Of a DNA stretch of 64,000 bases, positions 10,121 to 22,028 are shown piece after piece. Every line of letters begins with the position of its first letter. Position 1 is the first letter of the stretch. This DNA is from Chelydra serpentina (lineage: Eukaryota > Chordata > Testudines > Chelydridae). The notes below the pieces were generated by a model. It worked only from the letters and a program-made list of their open reading frames with translations. It was not told the DNA's origin and did no database searches. The stretch covers positions 8,742,001-8,806,000 of the forward strand of contig JBAIAC010000007.1 of the NCBI GenBank assembly GCA_037349315.1, written 5' to 3'. The translations under genes were made by a program, and so were the position numbers.

Positions 10121-11083
10121 ATTAACCTCTCCTACCAGAATATCCATATAAAAAGGGCGGTAAGACCCGTTATTTCAAATGTTTTTACCACTGTAATTTT
10201 CTCCAATTTTAAAACTGAATTAATTGTACCCAGCTGTGATTATAACACCATAGAATCTTTTCCTTAATCCTGTTATTGATCTAAGTATGATAGATGTTGA
10301 AATGTCATTTGGCTTGACAGTTTCTTCAAAGCTTTGCCCATCGTTATCTTATAAAATGGTCAATAACCACGTACGGTAACGGCTGCAAAAAATGAACACA
10401 TTTTCCATCTTTTCAGTAAGCAAAACTGCATGTAGTGTTCAGTGCAGGAAAAGGAGTTTTTAGAATGTTTCCACAAAAAGATCAAATCCGTTTATTTCAG
10501 CACTCACTATTGTAAATTACTATTTTGTATCTTAATAAATTATTCACCCATCCCATGACAAAATCCCAAGATATAACTGGGCCTGATATTTATTTATTCT
10601 AAGGCCCCTTTACATGGCTCTTGCAGTGTAAAGAGACCTTATATTTGACCACAGTGGTAGATTTTATAAGATTTTAAGGTATTCAACAATGCATGTATTA
10701 TGCCAAGAAATTTAAGCCTCCTCTGGTATTTATTTGGCATTCCACAGTCAATTTGCTAATGACAACTGATGTTCTATTTAAAAACTAACCTCAAGATGGC
10801 AGGACCACAAATGTATTTGTGCATTTTCTATGCACAACATAAAAACCGATATTAAATAGATGTAAAAATTTTATATCACAAGGGATGTGTATAAAACTAT
10901 TTTTGGCCAAACCAAAAATTGCTCCCTCTACTGTAACAAAGCAGGTTACCCCACTTCATTTTGCTCAAACCCAGATGTCCTGAGGCCACACACATCTTCA
11001 TTCCTCCCTTCTCAAAGGAAAGATCCTGCTACACCCCATCTCACTCCCAACCTCTGCACTGTCCCTTCCATCTGATTACATCT
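10121..11083. other. Unassigned DNA
   Basis: No gene or recognised repeat. Short open frames near 10887-11075 lack any motif. Confidence 0.45.
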
Positions 11084-11967
11084 CATAGAATCATAGAATA
11101 TCAGGGTGGGAAGGGACCACAGGAGGTCATCTAGTCCAATCCCCTGCTCAAAGCAGGATCAATCCCCAACTAAATGATCTCAGCCAGGGCTTTGTCAAGC
11201 CTGACCTTAAAAATCTCAAAGGAAGGAAATTCCACCACCTCCCTAGGTAACCCATTCCAGTGCTTCACCACACTCCTAGTGAAAAAGTTTTTCCTAATAT
11301 CCAACCTAAACCTCCCCCACTGCAACTTGAGACCATTGCTCCTTGTTCTATCATGTTACCACTGAGAACAGTCTAGATCCATTCTCTTTGGAAACCCCTT
11401 TCAAGTAGTTGAAAGCAGCTATCAAATCCCCCCTCATTCTTCTCTTTTGCAGACTAAACAATCCCAGTTCCCTCAGCCTCTCCTAATTCATGTGCTCCAG
11501 CCCCCTAATCATTTTTGTTGCCCTCCGCTGGACTCTTTCCAATTCTTCCACATTCTTCTTGTTGTGTGGGGCCCAAACCTAGACACAGTATTCCAGATGA
11601 GGCCTCACCAATGCCAAATATATGGGAATGATCACGTCCCTCGATCTGCTGGCAATGCTCCTACTTATACAGCTCAAAATGTCATTAGCCTTCTTGGCAA
11701 CAAGGGCACATTGTTGACTCATATCCAGCTTCTCGTTCACCGTAACCCCTAGGTCCTTTTCTGCAGAACTGCTGCCTAGCCACTCAGTCCCTAGTCTATA
11801 GCGGTGCATGGGATTCTTCCTTCCTAAGTGCAGGACACTTGTCCTTGTTGAACCTCATCATATTTCTTTTGGCCCAATCCTCTAATTTGTCTAGGTCCCT
11901 CTGTATCCTATCCCTACCCTCCAGCGTATCTACCACTCCTCCTAGTTTAGTGTAATCTGCAAACCTC
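11084..11967 (-). mobile_element. CR1 LINE, 5'-truncated 0.9-kb copy
   Basis: The 3' terminus is at the left, with two tandem catagaat octamers (11084-11099). The whole segment is collinear with 15451-16342 of the long CR1 and obviously similar. It ends near 11967, where similarity to the long copy stops just after the codons for the RT catalytic box. Broken frames still show HLEYCV and the thumb-region phrase [19 protein letters not shown]. It cannot encode a functional protein. Confidence 0.9.
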
Positions 11968-14062
11968 TCACTCTTCCTGTTCAGTATTTCAGAAAAGAGA
12001 CACTGCAACTGATTCTGCAGTAAGTTAGCAGCGATTTCACTGAAGAGAATGGAATTACATTAGTGTGAGAGCAGAATCAGACCCACGGTTCACTTGCCTT
12101 GGGACCTTCTTGAGACAGAGGCCATCAGTAAAGCACTGATCACCCCAATTGCCTCATTATTTAGACATATTGGACCAGATCCTCAGCTGGGTGCAGCTCC
12201 ACTAAAGTCAATGGAGCTGTGTACATGTACATGAGATAAGGTTAGACTCACGGAACCGAATTTCTAACTACCCCACTGAAAATCTGAAGTGACACCAAGT
12301 AACACAATCAGATTTACACCATGGTAACTGACCAGAATCTGTCTCACTTTTCTCAGGGACAGGACTTCACGGTAGGTAGGCAGGCAGGCAGAAAAGAAAA
12401 AGAAAAAAGATTAAAGGGTAAGCAACTGGATTGGTTTGGCATGTCTGTTAGTAGCACAAAGTGACATGACCAACTCATGCCGCTATTGTTAAATGTCATT
12501 CTAATGAGTGTCCTGGGGATCAAAATAGCATTATGAATAATACGGTATTGCAAAGCTGCTGTTTCATCAAAATGTGACTGCCTCATTTCGTTTTGACCCC
12601 TGTATTTCATATTTAATGACTATACATTTGTAATTGACTACCTCTTTGATTGCCTGACAGACTGAATACACAGCAGCTGTCCCTTGGAAAACTCAGGTAA
12701 GAAACATGCCACGCCACGTGAAGCTGTTGCAGGGAGGAAGATTTTAAATTTATGACCAGATATTTATAGGCACTCAAAGTGCCTTGTGCCATGGAGTGAA
12801 AACAGCTGGACAACACACACAAAAAGCTGCATTTGAATTATGCAAACCTGTGTACACAGAGGCTGAGCAGGAGGCAATTAATGGGCAAATTGCCCTGCTC
12901 TCTCTCCACACTTCAGAGTGCTCACCAGCCAACATGGAGGGAACATTCTCTCCAAAAGAAGTGATGCCACGTTTTCACTGTGTGTAAAACGGTGCTTCAT
13001 TTCAGCAGGCAGAATAACTGGAATAATAGAGGCCTCTTGGGGCTTTGCCACAAGCCCTGCGTTAGGGGCAGCACGTTGCTGTGTTGACTCTGGAGCAGCC
13101 TAAAACATAATCGTCTTCCCGGCCCTCCTGCTGCTCCAGGGACAGAGTACGCTGGGCAAGTGCAGACCCCAGCACAGCGCACGCTCCCTGATTGGTGGCC
13201 AGGCACACTGTGGGACAGAGGCATTGATCTGTCAACCCCGCACCACCCACCTGTTGGGGGAAGCGATGTAGCGGCTGTGTAGATCCTGTGTCCCCTCCTG
13301 CACTGCTACCCATGATGTGCGCAGCGGGCACAGTGGCGGACGGATGCCCCACAGTTTGGCCCAAAATAACAGATCAAAACTACACCTGCTTCCTGGTGGT
13401 GGTGGTGTTCTTGTTGTCTTTTCCCTTTGGTGTAAATGTTTTTGTTACATCACTCCTTAACTCTTCTTTAAGTCCCTGCTTATTTCTGGCGAACGCCATC
13501 CTTCTAATCTCTTTCCTTCCTTTTGCAATTCTGCGCTCTCTCTTTGCTTGCTTATTTCTCTTCCTGGTATCTGCACCATGCCCCAATTTGCTCCCTCTCC
13601 ACCTTTGCTCCCTCTCCCTTAGCAGCAACGTTTCCACAAGCCTGGCCGAGACTTCTCTCCCTGCCTGGCCAGTCTATCACAAAGCTCCTGGTCATCTAGC
13701 ATAGTTCCCCCTTACTAGGCCACATGGTTTCCTTTGCAGAGCAGCAGCAATTCAACTATTCCCCTGCTGAATCCAGTGTCGGTCTCGATCACAGAACAGC
13801 CCCAATCCTCGAATCAGGGAGCATCCAAGAAAACATGGACAGTTTGGAAATTCCTGGATGTTTCATGGTTTGTGGACTGGTTTGTCCCTGTCCCTTTTAC
13901 TGGTGCATTTCCTTCCTCATATTTTGAGATTGGTTCTATTAATTTTCCTCATAATGGGGGTGTAAATTCTTAAGGCCACAATATTACGAACACTTTGATC
14001 CATGTACAACTTTAGCTTTGTGAGTAATCCCAATGAAATACTATGGGAATATAAGGAGCCTT
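11968..14062. other. Unassigned DNA with one short palindromic repeat
   Basis: Positions about 12172-12250 carry the 'gatcctcagctgg ... gtcaatggagctgtg' half of a palindromic MITE family that recurs complete at 23.48 kb. The 138-codon frame at 13288-13704 is hydrophobic and Leu/Phe-rich but lacks a recognisable family. The block 12420-12660 looks less degenerate than its surroundings, but no function can be assigned. Confidence 0.4.
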
Positions 14063-14073
14063 ATTTTGATTTT
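14063..14073 (+). repeat. Target-site duplication, left copy
   Basis: The 11-bp sequence attttgatttt here is repeated exactly at 14924-14934, flanking the RTE-like insert. Confidence 0.75.
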
Positions 14074-14895
14074 GAAATGAACAAGATCAATTGGAGGAGT
14101 GGTGTCAACATAAACAGAGAGAGATTATCTCATCTCAGATTTGCAGACGACATTGTACTAATTGCCGAAAGCACCAACCAACTGCAGAGCATGCTACGAA
14201 GACTCAACAAGAAAAGTAGTCAGGTCGGCCTGAAAATGAATCGCTGCAAAACGAAATATATGCGATCAGACATCTTACGAAAAGCCCGAATAACGGTAAC
14301 AGGAGAAGACATCGAAGAAGTGGAACAGTACATATATTTGGGCCAAGAAGTTAATATGCGCCAAGACCCGAACGGAGAACTCTCGCGAAGGATTCGGGCA
14401 GGATGGTGTGCGTTTAATTCCATCAAGGACGTCCTCAAAGGAAAAACTGACAAGACCACACGTAAAAATATTTTCAATTCAGCAGTGCTGCCAGCCATGC
14501 TGTATGGCAGTGAAACGTGGGCACTGATGAAGAGAGAAGAGCAACGGCTGTTGGTAGCTGAAAGGGCAACGGAACGAGCTATGTTGGGAATCTCCCTTCT
14601 GGATTGTATACCAAATGAAATCATCAGAGAACGCAGCGGTGTGAAAGATATTGTTGTGGAAAGCAGACATAACAAGATGCGATGGGCGGGCCACAGAGCA
14701 CGGCTCACGGATAACAGGTGGACCGCAATCATTGCTGAGTGGTACCCGCGAGAACAGAAAAGACCCTCCGGTCGGCCTCCAAGAAGATGGGAAGATGACA
14801 TCGTTAAACGTTTCGGACGAACGTGGAGAAGAAAGGCAAGAGTGCGAGAAGAATGGCAGACGTGTTGTGATCGGCGCAGTCTTAACGACAGCTGA
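14074..14895 (+). pseudogene. RTE-like reverse transcriptase, C-terminal fragment
   Basis: An open frame of 274 codons runs through the insert to a TGA at 14893-14895. Upstream codons in the same frame, including the first ATG at 14002, are flanking DNA and not part of the element. The catalytic box is at 14131-14160 (HLRFADDIVL; the Ala-Asp-Asp core is intact). Downstream are the thumb signatures EEVEQYIYLGQEV, VLPAMLYGSETWAL, the connecting motif KMRWAGHRAR and the Arg/Pro-rich GRPPRRWEDDIVKRFG. This set is characteristic of RTE-type elements of animals, including those of nematodes and other invertebrates. The endonuclease and the fingers domain are missing, so it cannot retrotranspose. 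Confidence 0.8.
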
Positions 14896-14923
14896 AGTCC
14901 GATCGATCCAGGTGATCCAGGTG
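14074..14923 (+). mobile_element. RTE-like LINE, 5'-truncated, with 11-bp target duplication
   Basis: The insert lies between exact 11-bp direct repeats (14063-14073, 14924-14934). It begins inside the reverse transcriptase, just before the catalytic box, and ends after a short repetitive tail in which gatccaggt occurs twice. Short tandem tails instead of poly-A are typical of RTE elements. Only about 0.85 kb of an element expected to be above 3 kb remains. Unlike the second RTE-like copy at 43.8 kb, its frame is still open, which suggests a younger insertion. Confidence 0.8.
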
Positions 14924-14934
14924 ATTTTGATTTT

Positions 14935-15450
14935 ATTTACACCAGTTTAATTATATTGACATCAACAGAGCTACTTCTGGTTTACACCAGAATCTGGATC
15001 AAGGTGTTGGTCTGGTGGAAGATTGTAATCCATAACTTCCAAAGTGCGATCAGACATCTCTGTGAAACAGACGGCATCTGCTTTTCTGAGTGTCGTAAAG
15101 ACGGGCTTTGACACTGAGGGAAAAAAGTCACACCTGCAAACACATATTTTTATCTTCCTCTGTTTTTTTCATAATTTTTTAAAGACATTTTTTGCTGCTG
15201 TTGGCATTTGAAAATGGTTTTTTCCCTTAAAGGTAACTCTCTGCTCCCACTTGATCCTATACTGAAGTTATGCTCACTGGGACAAAGTCAAAGTCAAGAT
15301 GCCAGGGATGAATTTAGCCCAGTGTGCTGAATTATAGACATCACAACTGCTTCCATGGCAAGACAATGATGTCTCAACTGGAGGACTCTGACTTCAGGAT
15401 TAACCAGAAGGAGAACTTGTGTAACGACGGGGAAATAATCTCATCCAAAT
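14935..15450. other. Unassigned DNA
   Basis: About 0.5 kb between the RTE-like insert and the long CR1. No gene or recognised repeat. Confidence 0.45.
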
Positions 15451-15534
15451 CATAGAATCATAGAATCTCAGGGTTGGAAGGGACCTCAGGAGGTCATCTA
15501 GTCCAACCCCTGCTCAAAGCAGGACCAACCCCAA

Positions 15535-18384
15535 CTAGATCATCCCAGCCAGGGCTTTGTCAAGCCTGACCTTAAAAACCTCTAAGGAAGGAGATTCCAC
15601 CACCTCCCTAGGTAACCCATTCCAGTTCTTCACCACCCTACTAGAGAAAAAGTTTTTCCTACTATCCAACCTAAACCTCCCCCTCTGCAACTTGAGACCA
15701 TTACTCCATGTTCTGTCATCTTCTACCACTGAGAACAGTCTAGATCCATCCTCTTTGGAACCCCCTTTTAGGTAGTTGAAAGCAGCTATCAAATCCCCCC
15801 TCACTCTTCTCTTCTGCAGGTTAAACAATCCCAGTTCCCTCAGCCTCTCCTCATAAGTCATGTGCTCCAGCCCCCTAATCATTTTTGTTGCCCTCCGTTC
15901 GACTCTTTCCAATTTATCCACATCCTTCTTGTAGTGTGGGGCCCAAAACTGGACACAGTACTCCAAATGAGGCCTCACCAGTGCCGAACAGAGGGGAATA
16001 ATCACGTCCCTCGATCTGCTGGAAATGCCCCTACTTATACAGCCCAAAATGCCGTTAGCCTTCTTGGCAACAAGGGCACACTGTTGACTCATATTCAGCT
16101 TTTCGTCCACTGTAACCCTTAGGTTCTTTTCTGCAGAACTGCTGCCCAGCCATTCGGTCCCTAGTCTGTAGCAGTGCATGGGATTCTTCCGTCCTAAGTG
16201 CAGGACTCTGCACTTGTCCTTGTTGAACCTCATCAGATTTCTTTTGGCCCAATCCTCTAATTTGTCTAGGTCCCTCTGTATCCTGTCCCTACCCTCCAGC
16301 ATATCAACCACTCCTCCCAGTTTAGTGTCATCTGCAAACTTGCTAAGGGTGCAGTCCACACCATCCTCCAGGTCGTTGATGAAGATATTGAACAAAACCA
16401 GCCCCAGCACCGACCCTTGGGGCACTCCACTTGATACCGGCTGCCATCTAGACATGGAGCCATTGATCACTACCCGTTGAGCACGACCATCCAGCCAGTT
16501 TTCTATCCACCTTACCGTCCATTCATCCAGCCCATACTTCTTTAACTTGCTGGCAAAAACACTGTGGGAGACTGTATCAAAAGCTTTGCTAAAGTCAAGA
16601 AATAGCACATCCACTGCTTTCCCCTCATCCACAGAGCCAGTTATCTCATCATAAAAGGCAATTAGGTTAGTCAGGCATGACTTGCCCTTGGTGAATCCAT
16701 GCTGACTGTTCCTGATCACTTTCCCCTCCTTTAAGTGGTTCAGAATTGATTCCTTGAGGACCTGTTCCATGATTTTTCCAGGGACTGAGGTGAGACTGAC
16801 TGGCCCGTAGTTCCCCGGATCTTCCTTCTTCCCTTTTTTAAAGATGGGCACTACATTAGCTTTTTTCCAGTCATCCGGGACCTCCCCCGATTGCCATGAT
16901 TTGTCAAAGATAATGGCCAATGGCTCTGCAATCACATCGGCCAACTCCTTTAGCACCCTCGGATGCAGTGCATCCGGCCCCATGGACTTGTGCTCGTCCA
17001 CCGTTTCTAAATAGTCCCGAACTACTTCCCTCTCCACAGAGGGCTGGTCACCTCCTCCCCATACCGTGCTGCGGAGTGCAGCCACCTGGGAGCTGACCTT
17101 GTCTGTGAAGACAGAGGCAAAAAAAGCATTGAGTACACTAGCTTTCTCCACATCCTCTGTCACTAGGTTCCCTCCCTCATTCAGCAAGGGGCCCACACTT
17201 TCCTTGACTTTCTTCTTGTTGCTCACATACCTGAAGAAACCCTTCTTGTTACTCCTAACATCTCCGGCTAGCTGCAACTCCAAGTGTGATTTGGCCTTCC
17301 TAATTTCACTCCTGCATGCCTGAACAATATTTTTATACTCCTCCCTGGTCATTTGTCCAGTCTTCCACTTCTTGTAAGCTGCTTTTTTGTGTTTAAGACG
17401 AGCAAGGATTTCACTGTTAAGCCAAGCTGGTCGCCTGCCATATTTACTTTTCTTTCTACACATCGGGATGGTTTGTTCCTGCAACCTCAATAAGGATTCT
17501 TTAAAATACAGCCAGCTTTCCTCGACTCCTTTCCCCCTCATGTTATTCTCCCAGGGGACCTTGCCCATCAGTTCCCTGAGGGAGTCAAAGTCTGCTTTTC
17601 TGAAGTCCAGGCTCTGTATTCTACTGCTCTCCTTTCTTCCTTGTGTCAGGATCCTGAACTCGACCATCTCATGGTCACTGCCTCCCAGGTTCCCATCCAC
17701 TATTGCTTCCTCTACTATTTCTTCCCTGTTTGTGAGCAGCAGGTCAAGAAGAGCTTTTCCCCTAGTTGGTTCCTCCAGCAATTGCACCAGGAAATTATCC
17801 CCTACACTTTCCAAAAACTTCCTGGATTGTCTGTGGACTGCTGTATTGCTCTCCCAGCAGATATCGGGGTGATTAAAGTCACCCATGAGAACCAGGGCCT
17901 ATGATCTAGTAACTTCTGTTAGTTGCTGGAAGAAAGCCTCGTCCACCTCATCCCCCTGGTCTGGTGGTCTATAGCAGACTCCCACCACGACATCACCCTT
18001 GTTGCTCACACTTCTCAATTTAATCCAGAGACTCTCAGGTTTTTCTGCAGTTTCATACTGGAGCTCTGAGCAGTCATACTGCTCTCTTACATACAACGCA
18101 ACTCCCCCACCTTTTCTGCCCTGCCTATCCTTCCTGAACAGTTTATATCCATCCATGACAGTACTCCAATCGTGTGAGTTATCCCACCAAGTCTCTGTTA
18201 TTCCAATTACATCATAATTCCTTGACTGTGCCAGGACTTCCAGTTCTCCCTGCTTGTTCCCCAGGCTTCTTGCATTTGTGTATAGGCATTTAAGATAACT
18301 CACCGATTGTCCTGCTGCCCCAGTATGGGGCAGGAGCCCTCCCCTCTTGCACTCACCTACTTGTGCTTCCTCCCGGTATCCCAC
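15535..18384 (-). pseudogene. CR1 ORF2: AP endonuclease plus reverse transcriptase (one nonsense codon)
   Basis: The frame has 950 codons including one internal TAG (17899-17901, codon 162); no frameshift was seen. The N-terminus holds an apurinic endonuclease: [40 protein letters not shown] and [10 protein letters not shown] (codons about 40-245) supply the metal-binding and catalytic residues. The reverse transcriptase follows: [16 protein letters not shown], the first catalytic Asp in [10 protein letters not shown] (about 595-603), [10 protein letters not shown], and the FADD box (683-686). The C-terminal tail [19 protein letters not shown] is usual for CR1. The protein would nick target DNA and prime cDNA synthesis there. 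Two family residues look altered (NYGPVSL for the usual [15 protein letters not shown] for VLGPVLFN). The TAG stands where related copies have Gln, so a single C-to-T change may explain it. Confidence 0.92.
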
Positions 18385-18428
18385 TTCCCCACTTACCTCG
18401 GGGCTTTGGTCTCCTTCCCCCTGTGAAC

Positions 18429-19445
18429 CTAGTTTAAAGCCCTCCTCACTAGGTTAGCCAGCCTGCTTCCAAAGATGCTCTTCCCTCTCTTCATCAGGTG
18501 GAGCCCATCTCTGCCTAGCACTCCTCCTTCTTGGAACACCATCCCATGGTCAAAGAATCCAAACCCTTCTCTCCGACACCATCTGCGTAGCCATTCATTG
18601 ACTTCCACGATTCGACGGTCTCTACCCCGGCCTTTTCCTGCCACAGGGAGAATGGACGAGAACACCACTTGCGCCTCAAACTCCTTTATCCTTCTTCCCA
18701 GAGCCACGTAGTCTGCAGTAATACGCTCAAGGTCATTCTTGGCAGTATCATTGGTGCCCACGTGGAGAAGCAGGAAGGGGTAGCGATCTGAGGGCTTGAT
18801 GAGTCTCGGCAGTCTCTCCGTCACATCATGAATCCTAGCCCCTGGCAAGCAGCACACCTCTCGGTTTTCCCGGTCAGGGCGGCAGATAGATGACTCAGTC
18901 CCCCTGAGGAGAGAGTCCCCGACCACCACCACCCTCCTCCTCCTCTTGGGAGTGGTGGTCGTGGAACCCCCATCCCTAGGACTGTGCATCTCATGCCTTC
19001 CAATCAGTGGAGTCTCCTTCTTCTCTGTTCCCTCAGATGTATCATTCACTCCACTCTCTGCACTAGTACCTGTGGAGAGAACATGAAAACGGTTGCTCAT
19101 CTGAATATGCGTTTCTGGTACATGGACTTGTCTCATACTCTTTCCTCTTCTGGAGGTCACATGCCGCCAATTATCCTCACTGGCCTTCTGTCCCCGCTTT
19201 GTAGCCTGCTCTGAATCCTCAGAACACTGTGCCTGCTGAAGCCTATCCTGATGTCTATCCAGGAACTCCTCATTTTCTTTTATGGAACGCAGGGTTGATG
19301 CTCGTTTCTCCAGACCTTGAATCTTCTCCTCCAATATGGAGATCAGCTTGCACTTTGTACAGACAAAGTCGCTTCTATCCTGTGGAAGAAAGACAAACAT
19401 AGCACATCCTGTGCAGGTCATGACAGTGGATTGCTCAGCATCCAT
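18429..19445 (-). CDS. CR1 ORF1: zinc-finger-like RNA-binding protein with SGNH esterase domain
   Basis: An intact 338-codon frame. The N-terminus has two Cys pairs (C11-x2-C14, C29-x2-C32) followed by a charged, probably coiled-coil helix (about 33-75). Residues 100-165 are Ser/Thr-rich and likely flexible. The C-terminal half is an SGNH hydrolase: block I is VVVVGDSLL with the nucleophile Ser178, the block with LLLHVGTND holds Gly and Asn (about 225-232), and block V is GRDGLHL with Asp313 and His316. In CR1 and L2 elements this esterase-containing ORF1 is thought to bind element RNA and perhaps lipids or membranes; the exact role is not settled. The start was chosen because the Cys pairs follow at once. 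It precedes ORF2 by 44 bp in the same transcript. Whether it is expressed cannot be seen. Confidence 0.88.
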   Translation of the reverse strand: MDAEQSTVMTCTGCAMFVFLPQDRSDFVCTKCKLISILEEKIQGLEKRASTLRSIKENEEFLDRHQDRLQQAQCSEDSEQATKRGQKASEDNWRHVTSRRGKSMRQVHVPETHIQMSNRFHVLSTGTSAESGVNDTSEGTEKKETPLIGRHEMHSPRDGGSTTTTPKRRRRVVVVGDSLLRGTESSICRPDRENREVCCLPGARIHDVTERLPRLIKPSDRYPFLLLHVGTNDTAKNDLERITADYVALGRRIKEFEAQVVFSSILPVAGKGRGRDRRIVEVNEWLRRWCRREGFGFFDHGMVFQEGGVLGRDGLHLMKRGKSIFGSRLANLVRRALN

Positions 19446-19700
19446 AGTCCCTTCCTTCGAAGAGTTTCCTCACTTGTGGCAGAAGCTACTCAGGGAAACC
19501 TGCAAGGGGGATGCCGCAGTAGGCTCTCTCCAGGCGAACTCCCAGGCTAACTCCACCTGTTTGCTTCTCTGCTATTCGCTGCTCAGCTGGTTCGCAGCTG
19601 ACTGACTGTCTTTTTAGAAGAGCCCCAAGGATCCTGTATTTGCTCCTGCTTTACCTGGAGCAATTCCTCTCAAACTCCCCTGTTTGCAGCTTCTGTTCGC

Positions 19701-21340
19701 AAAGCAACTATAAAGTTAGTAAATGAAGAACATCTGAGGTGGTGTGAGGTTTTTCTTTCTAAAAGTTAACTTTTTTCAGGTTTGCTCCAACATCAAAGCC
19801 CTTCAGTGAATTTTAAGTCCCACTGACTAACACCCTATGTTCAAACAATATAGCTCCCATAGGGAGGACTGTATTTTTCTCAGAGCAAGGCACACATGGA
19901 TGAAACGGTTCTTTTTTGGATTTTAACCACAAATAAATAGGCCAAATTCTAAACGTCCTTAGGAATCAATGAGATATATGCCATTATAAAGACTTCAGGA
20001 TTTGGTCCAACAGGTTTTAATATTTAAGCATGGGATCTCACTAGAACTTTAGCAATAACTGTCCAAGTTTCTCCGTTAAAGAACATGCTTAATCTTCCAG
20101 ACTGGGAATTATATTGCCATTGCCCATTGCACCTGCCATCCAAGAAAGAAGCTAAATAACGATTGCCTTGGTTCAAGTCACTATATGATTACGCATATAT
20201 GCACTAGGATAATTTAAATTATCTGTGTTTAAATGTATAAAGCCAAGTTATAGCTATTTAATTATTGTTTCCCCTCTACCTGCATATTTTGCCTTTATGT
20301 GAATCTTAGATAACTCTCAGATGTGATGAGGCATTAGAAGCTGGCCAAGGGTTCCATTAATTTCCCTTGTCGTGAGGGAATTATATTTTAAATTAGTATG
20401 TATGCAGTTGGGATCTGGATTACATTTTAGGTGATTTGTGCATCTAAACATCAATGCTCAATCCTATAAATTTTACTCGTGTATGTAGTTCTCACTAATG
20501 CAAATAGTCACACTGGATTCTCCCATGAATAAGAAATTTTCATAAGAGCTAGCCCTGCAGAATGGAGCCTCAAAGGTAACGCGAAGCAAAGGACAACAAT
20601 ATACTTGTTAACAAGTCTTCAGAGCCCTGGATGTTCTCAGGGCTTTTCTGTTATTAGCTGCATATTAGATGAGTTTTAGACTAACCTATTAACTCTGATT
20701 GATTTTGCAGTGTGACTTTCTGTACACTTTCGGTTTGGTTTTACAGAACTGACTCTCTTTCCCAAGAGAATTTCACTCCCTACAGTTTGTTTAATCTAAT
20801 GTTTGCATGTTTTCTTTAATCTTATTAGGACTATGGGTCTCATTCTCAGTGGAGCGGCGCGTATTCATCTTCTCTATTCAGTCTGATAGATACCAAACAA
20901 CCTCCCTAAAATATTTATCATCCAATGTTATTATTTATTCATGTAAGTATGTGTTTGTGCATAATATCTGTATATATTTACATAACACGCATCAAGCCAC
21001 TTTAAACAAAATTGGCTAGTGAGGTTATCCTGGTTCTCAATAATACTGAAAGCATTTTCCACAAGGTGCCTGATCCAAAGTCCACCAAAGTCTATGGGAA
21101 GTTTCTCTGATGTCACTGAATTTTGAAGCCGGCCTTTAAGGAATATGTAACTTCTCACTTCAAGGTAACGCATATGCACTACCAGTCTCCTCACTGTCAG
21201 TGACAGGTGGCCTATGGAAAACCATTTGCTTTCTTTCACTGTGAATCTATAGTAAGTTTCCTGGAACTGGGAAACTACATATAACATGCTAAATGTTATT
21301 ATTAAACAAAAAGGAGAGAAAATAGTTACCAGAGCAAAAC
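19701..21340. other. Unassigned AT-rich DNA
   Basis: About 1.6 kb without a gene. Positions 19940-20040 and 21060-21110 carry degraded text of the small palindromic MITE families ('ggatttggtcc', 'ctgatccaaagtccac'). The 162-codon minus frame at 20931-21419 is Phe/Leu/Val-rich and without a known motif. Confidence 0.4.
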
Positions 21341-22028
21341 TACAGCTGGACAAAATTTTGCGGGGGTTTTTCACAAACATTTTCAAAAGAAAATTAACAG
21401 TTTCCATTTCATTCAACAAATTTCGCTTTCCCTTCTATTTTTCAGTGAAAAAGTTCAAAACAAAATTTAATGTCATTGTGAAAAATTGTTTCAGATTTTC
21501 AGTTTCTCAAGTCCCATGCTTTATTTTATTACTTTTTCCTTCTTTTTTATCCCAATGAAAACATGTGAAAAAAGTAACACTGAGAAAAGATCTCTCTTTA
21601 GCTTGAAAAAAAAATCACAATATTGTAATGGAAAAATGTTTGAAAAAGTGAGAAAAAGTGGGAAAAACTCATGGTCTCTTGACTTTTCTGCTCTGTCTTT
21701 TTTGTCAACTGGAAAACTTCAGGGGGAATGGGAGTAAAAGTTTAACAAAGTAACAGTTTCTTTCAGTTTTCAAAACTTAAAAATACTTTTCCAGTAGAAA
21801 AAAGTAAGCAGGGGAAATTGTTTTCCCCTTCTCCCAACATCTTTTCTAGTATGTGCGGGGGAAGGGTGAAAACAGTAAAAAAACCCAGAGAATTTTCCAA
21901 CAATTTTGTAACAAAAAAATCAGATAAAAATATCTTGTTTTTTAAATTTTTCATTTGGAATTTTTTCCCCATAAAATATTTTTTTAAAGAAAATCCCACT
22001 TTTCAATGAAAATAATTTCAACCAGTTA
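21341..22028. mobile_element. AT-rich MITE of the 'TAGAGCTGG' type
   Basis: It starts TACAGCTGGACAAAATTTT and ends with 'tttcaaccagtta', giving degenerate inverted ends bounded by TA on both sides, as for Tc1/mariner-like MITEs. The interior is long A/T-rich text of 'tttttcaaaa' and 'gaaaatttt' words, as in the cleaner copy at 58115-58514. Internal open frames are Lys/Phe/Asn-rich by composition only. Confidence 0.5.

Larger units (their letters stand above)
15451..19700 (-). mobile_element. Near-full-length CR1 LINE
   Basis: The element reads right to left: 5' UTR (about 19700-19446), ORF1 (19445-18429), a 44-bp gap, ORF2 (18384-15535) and a short 3' UTR ending in two catagaat octamers (15451-15466). 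Complete CR1 elements of this type are about 4.5-5 kb, so at roughly 4.25 kb this copy is nearly whole. The 5' boundary is approximate, because CR1 makes no clear target duplication. ORF1 is intact and ORF2 has a single in-frame stop, so this is probably one of the younger insertions in the window. Confidence 0.9.

Noticed and set aside
14002..14073. ATG at 14002 as the start of the RTE-like protein
   Set aside because: The target duplication at 14063-14073 shows that codons before 14074 are flanking DNA that happens to be in frame.
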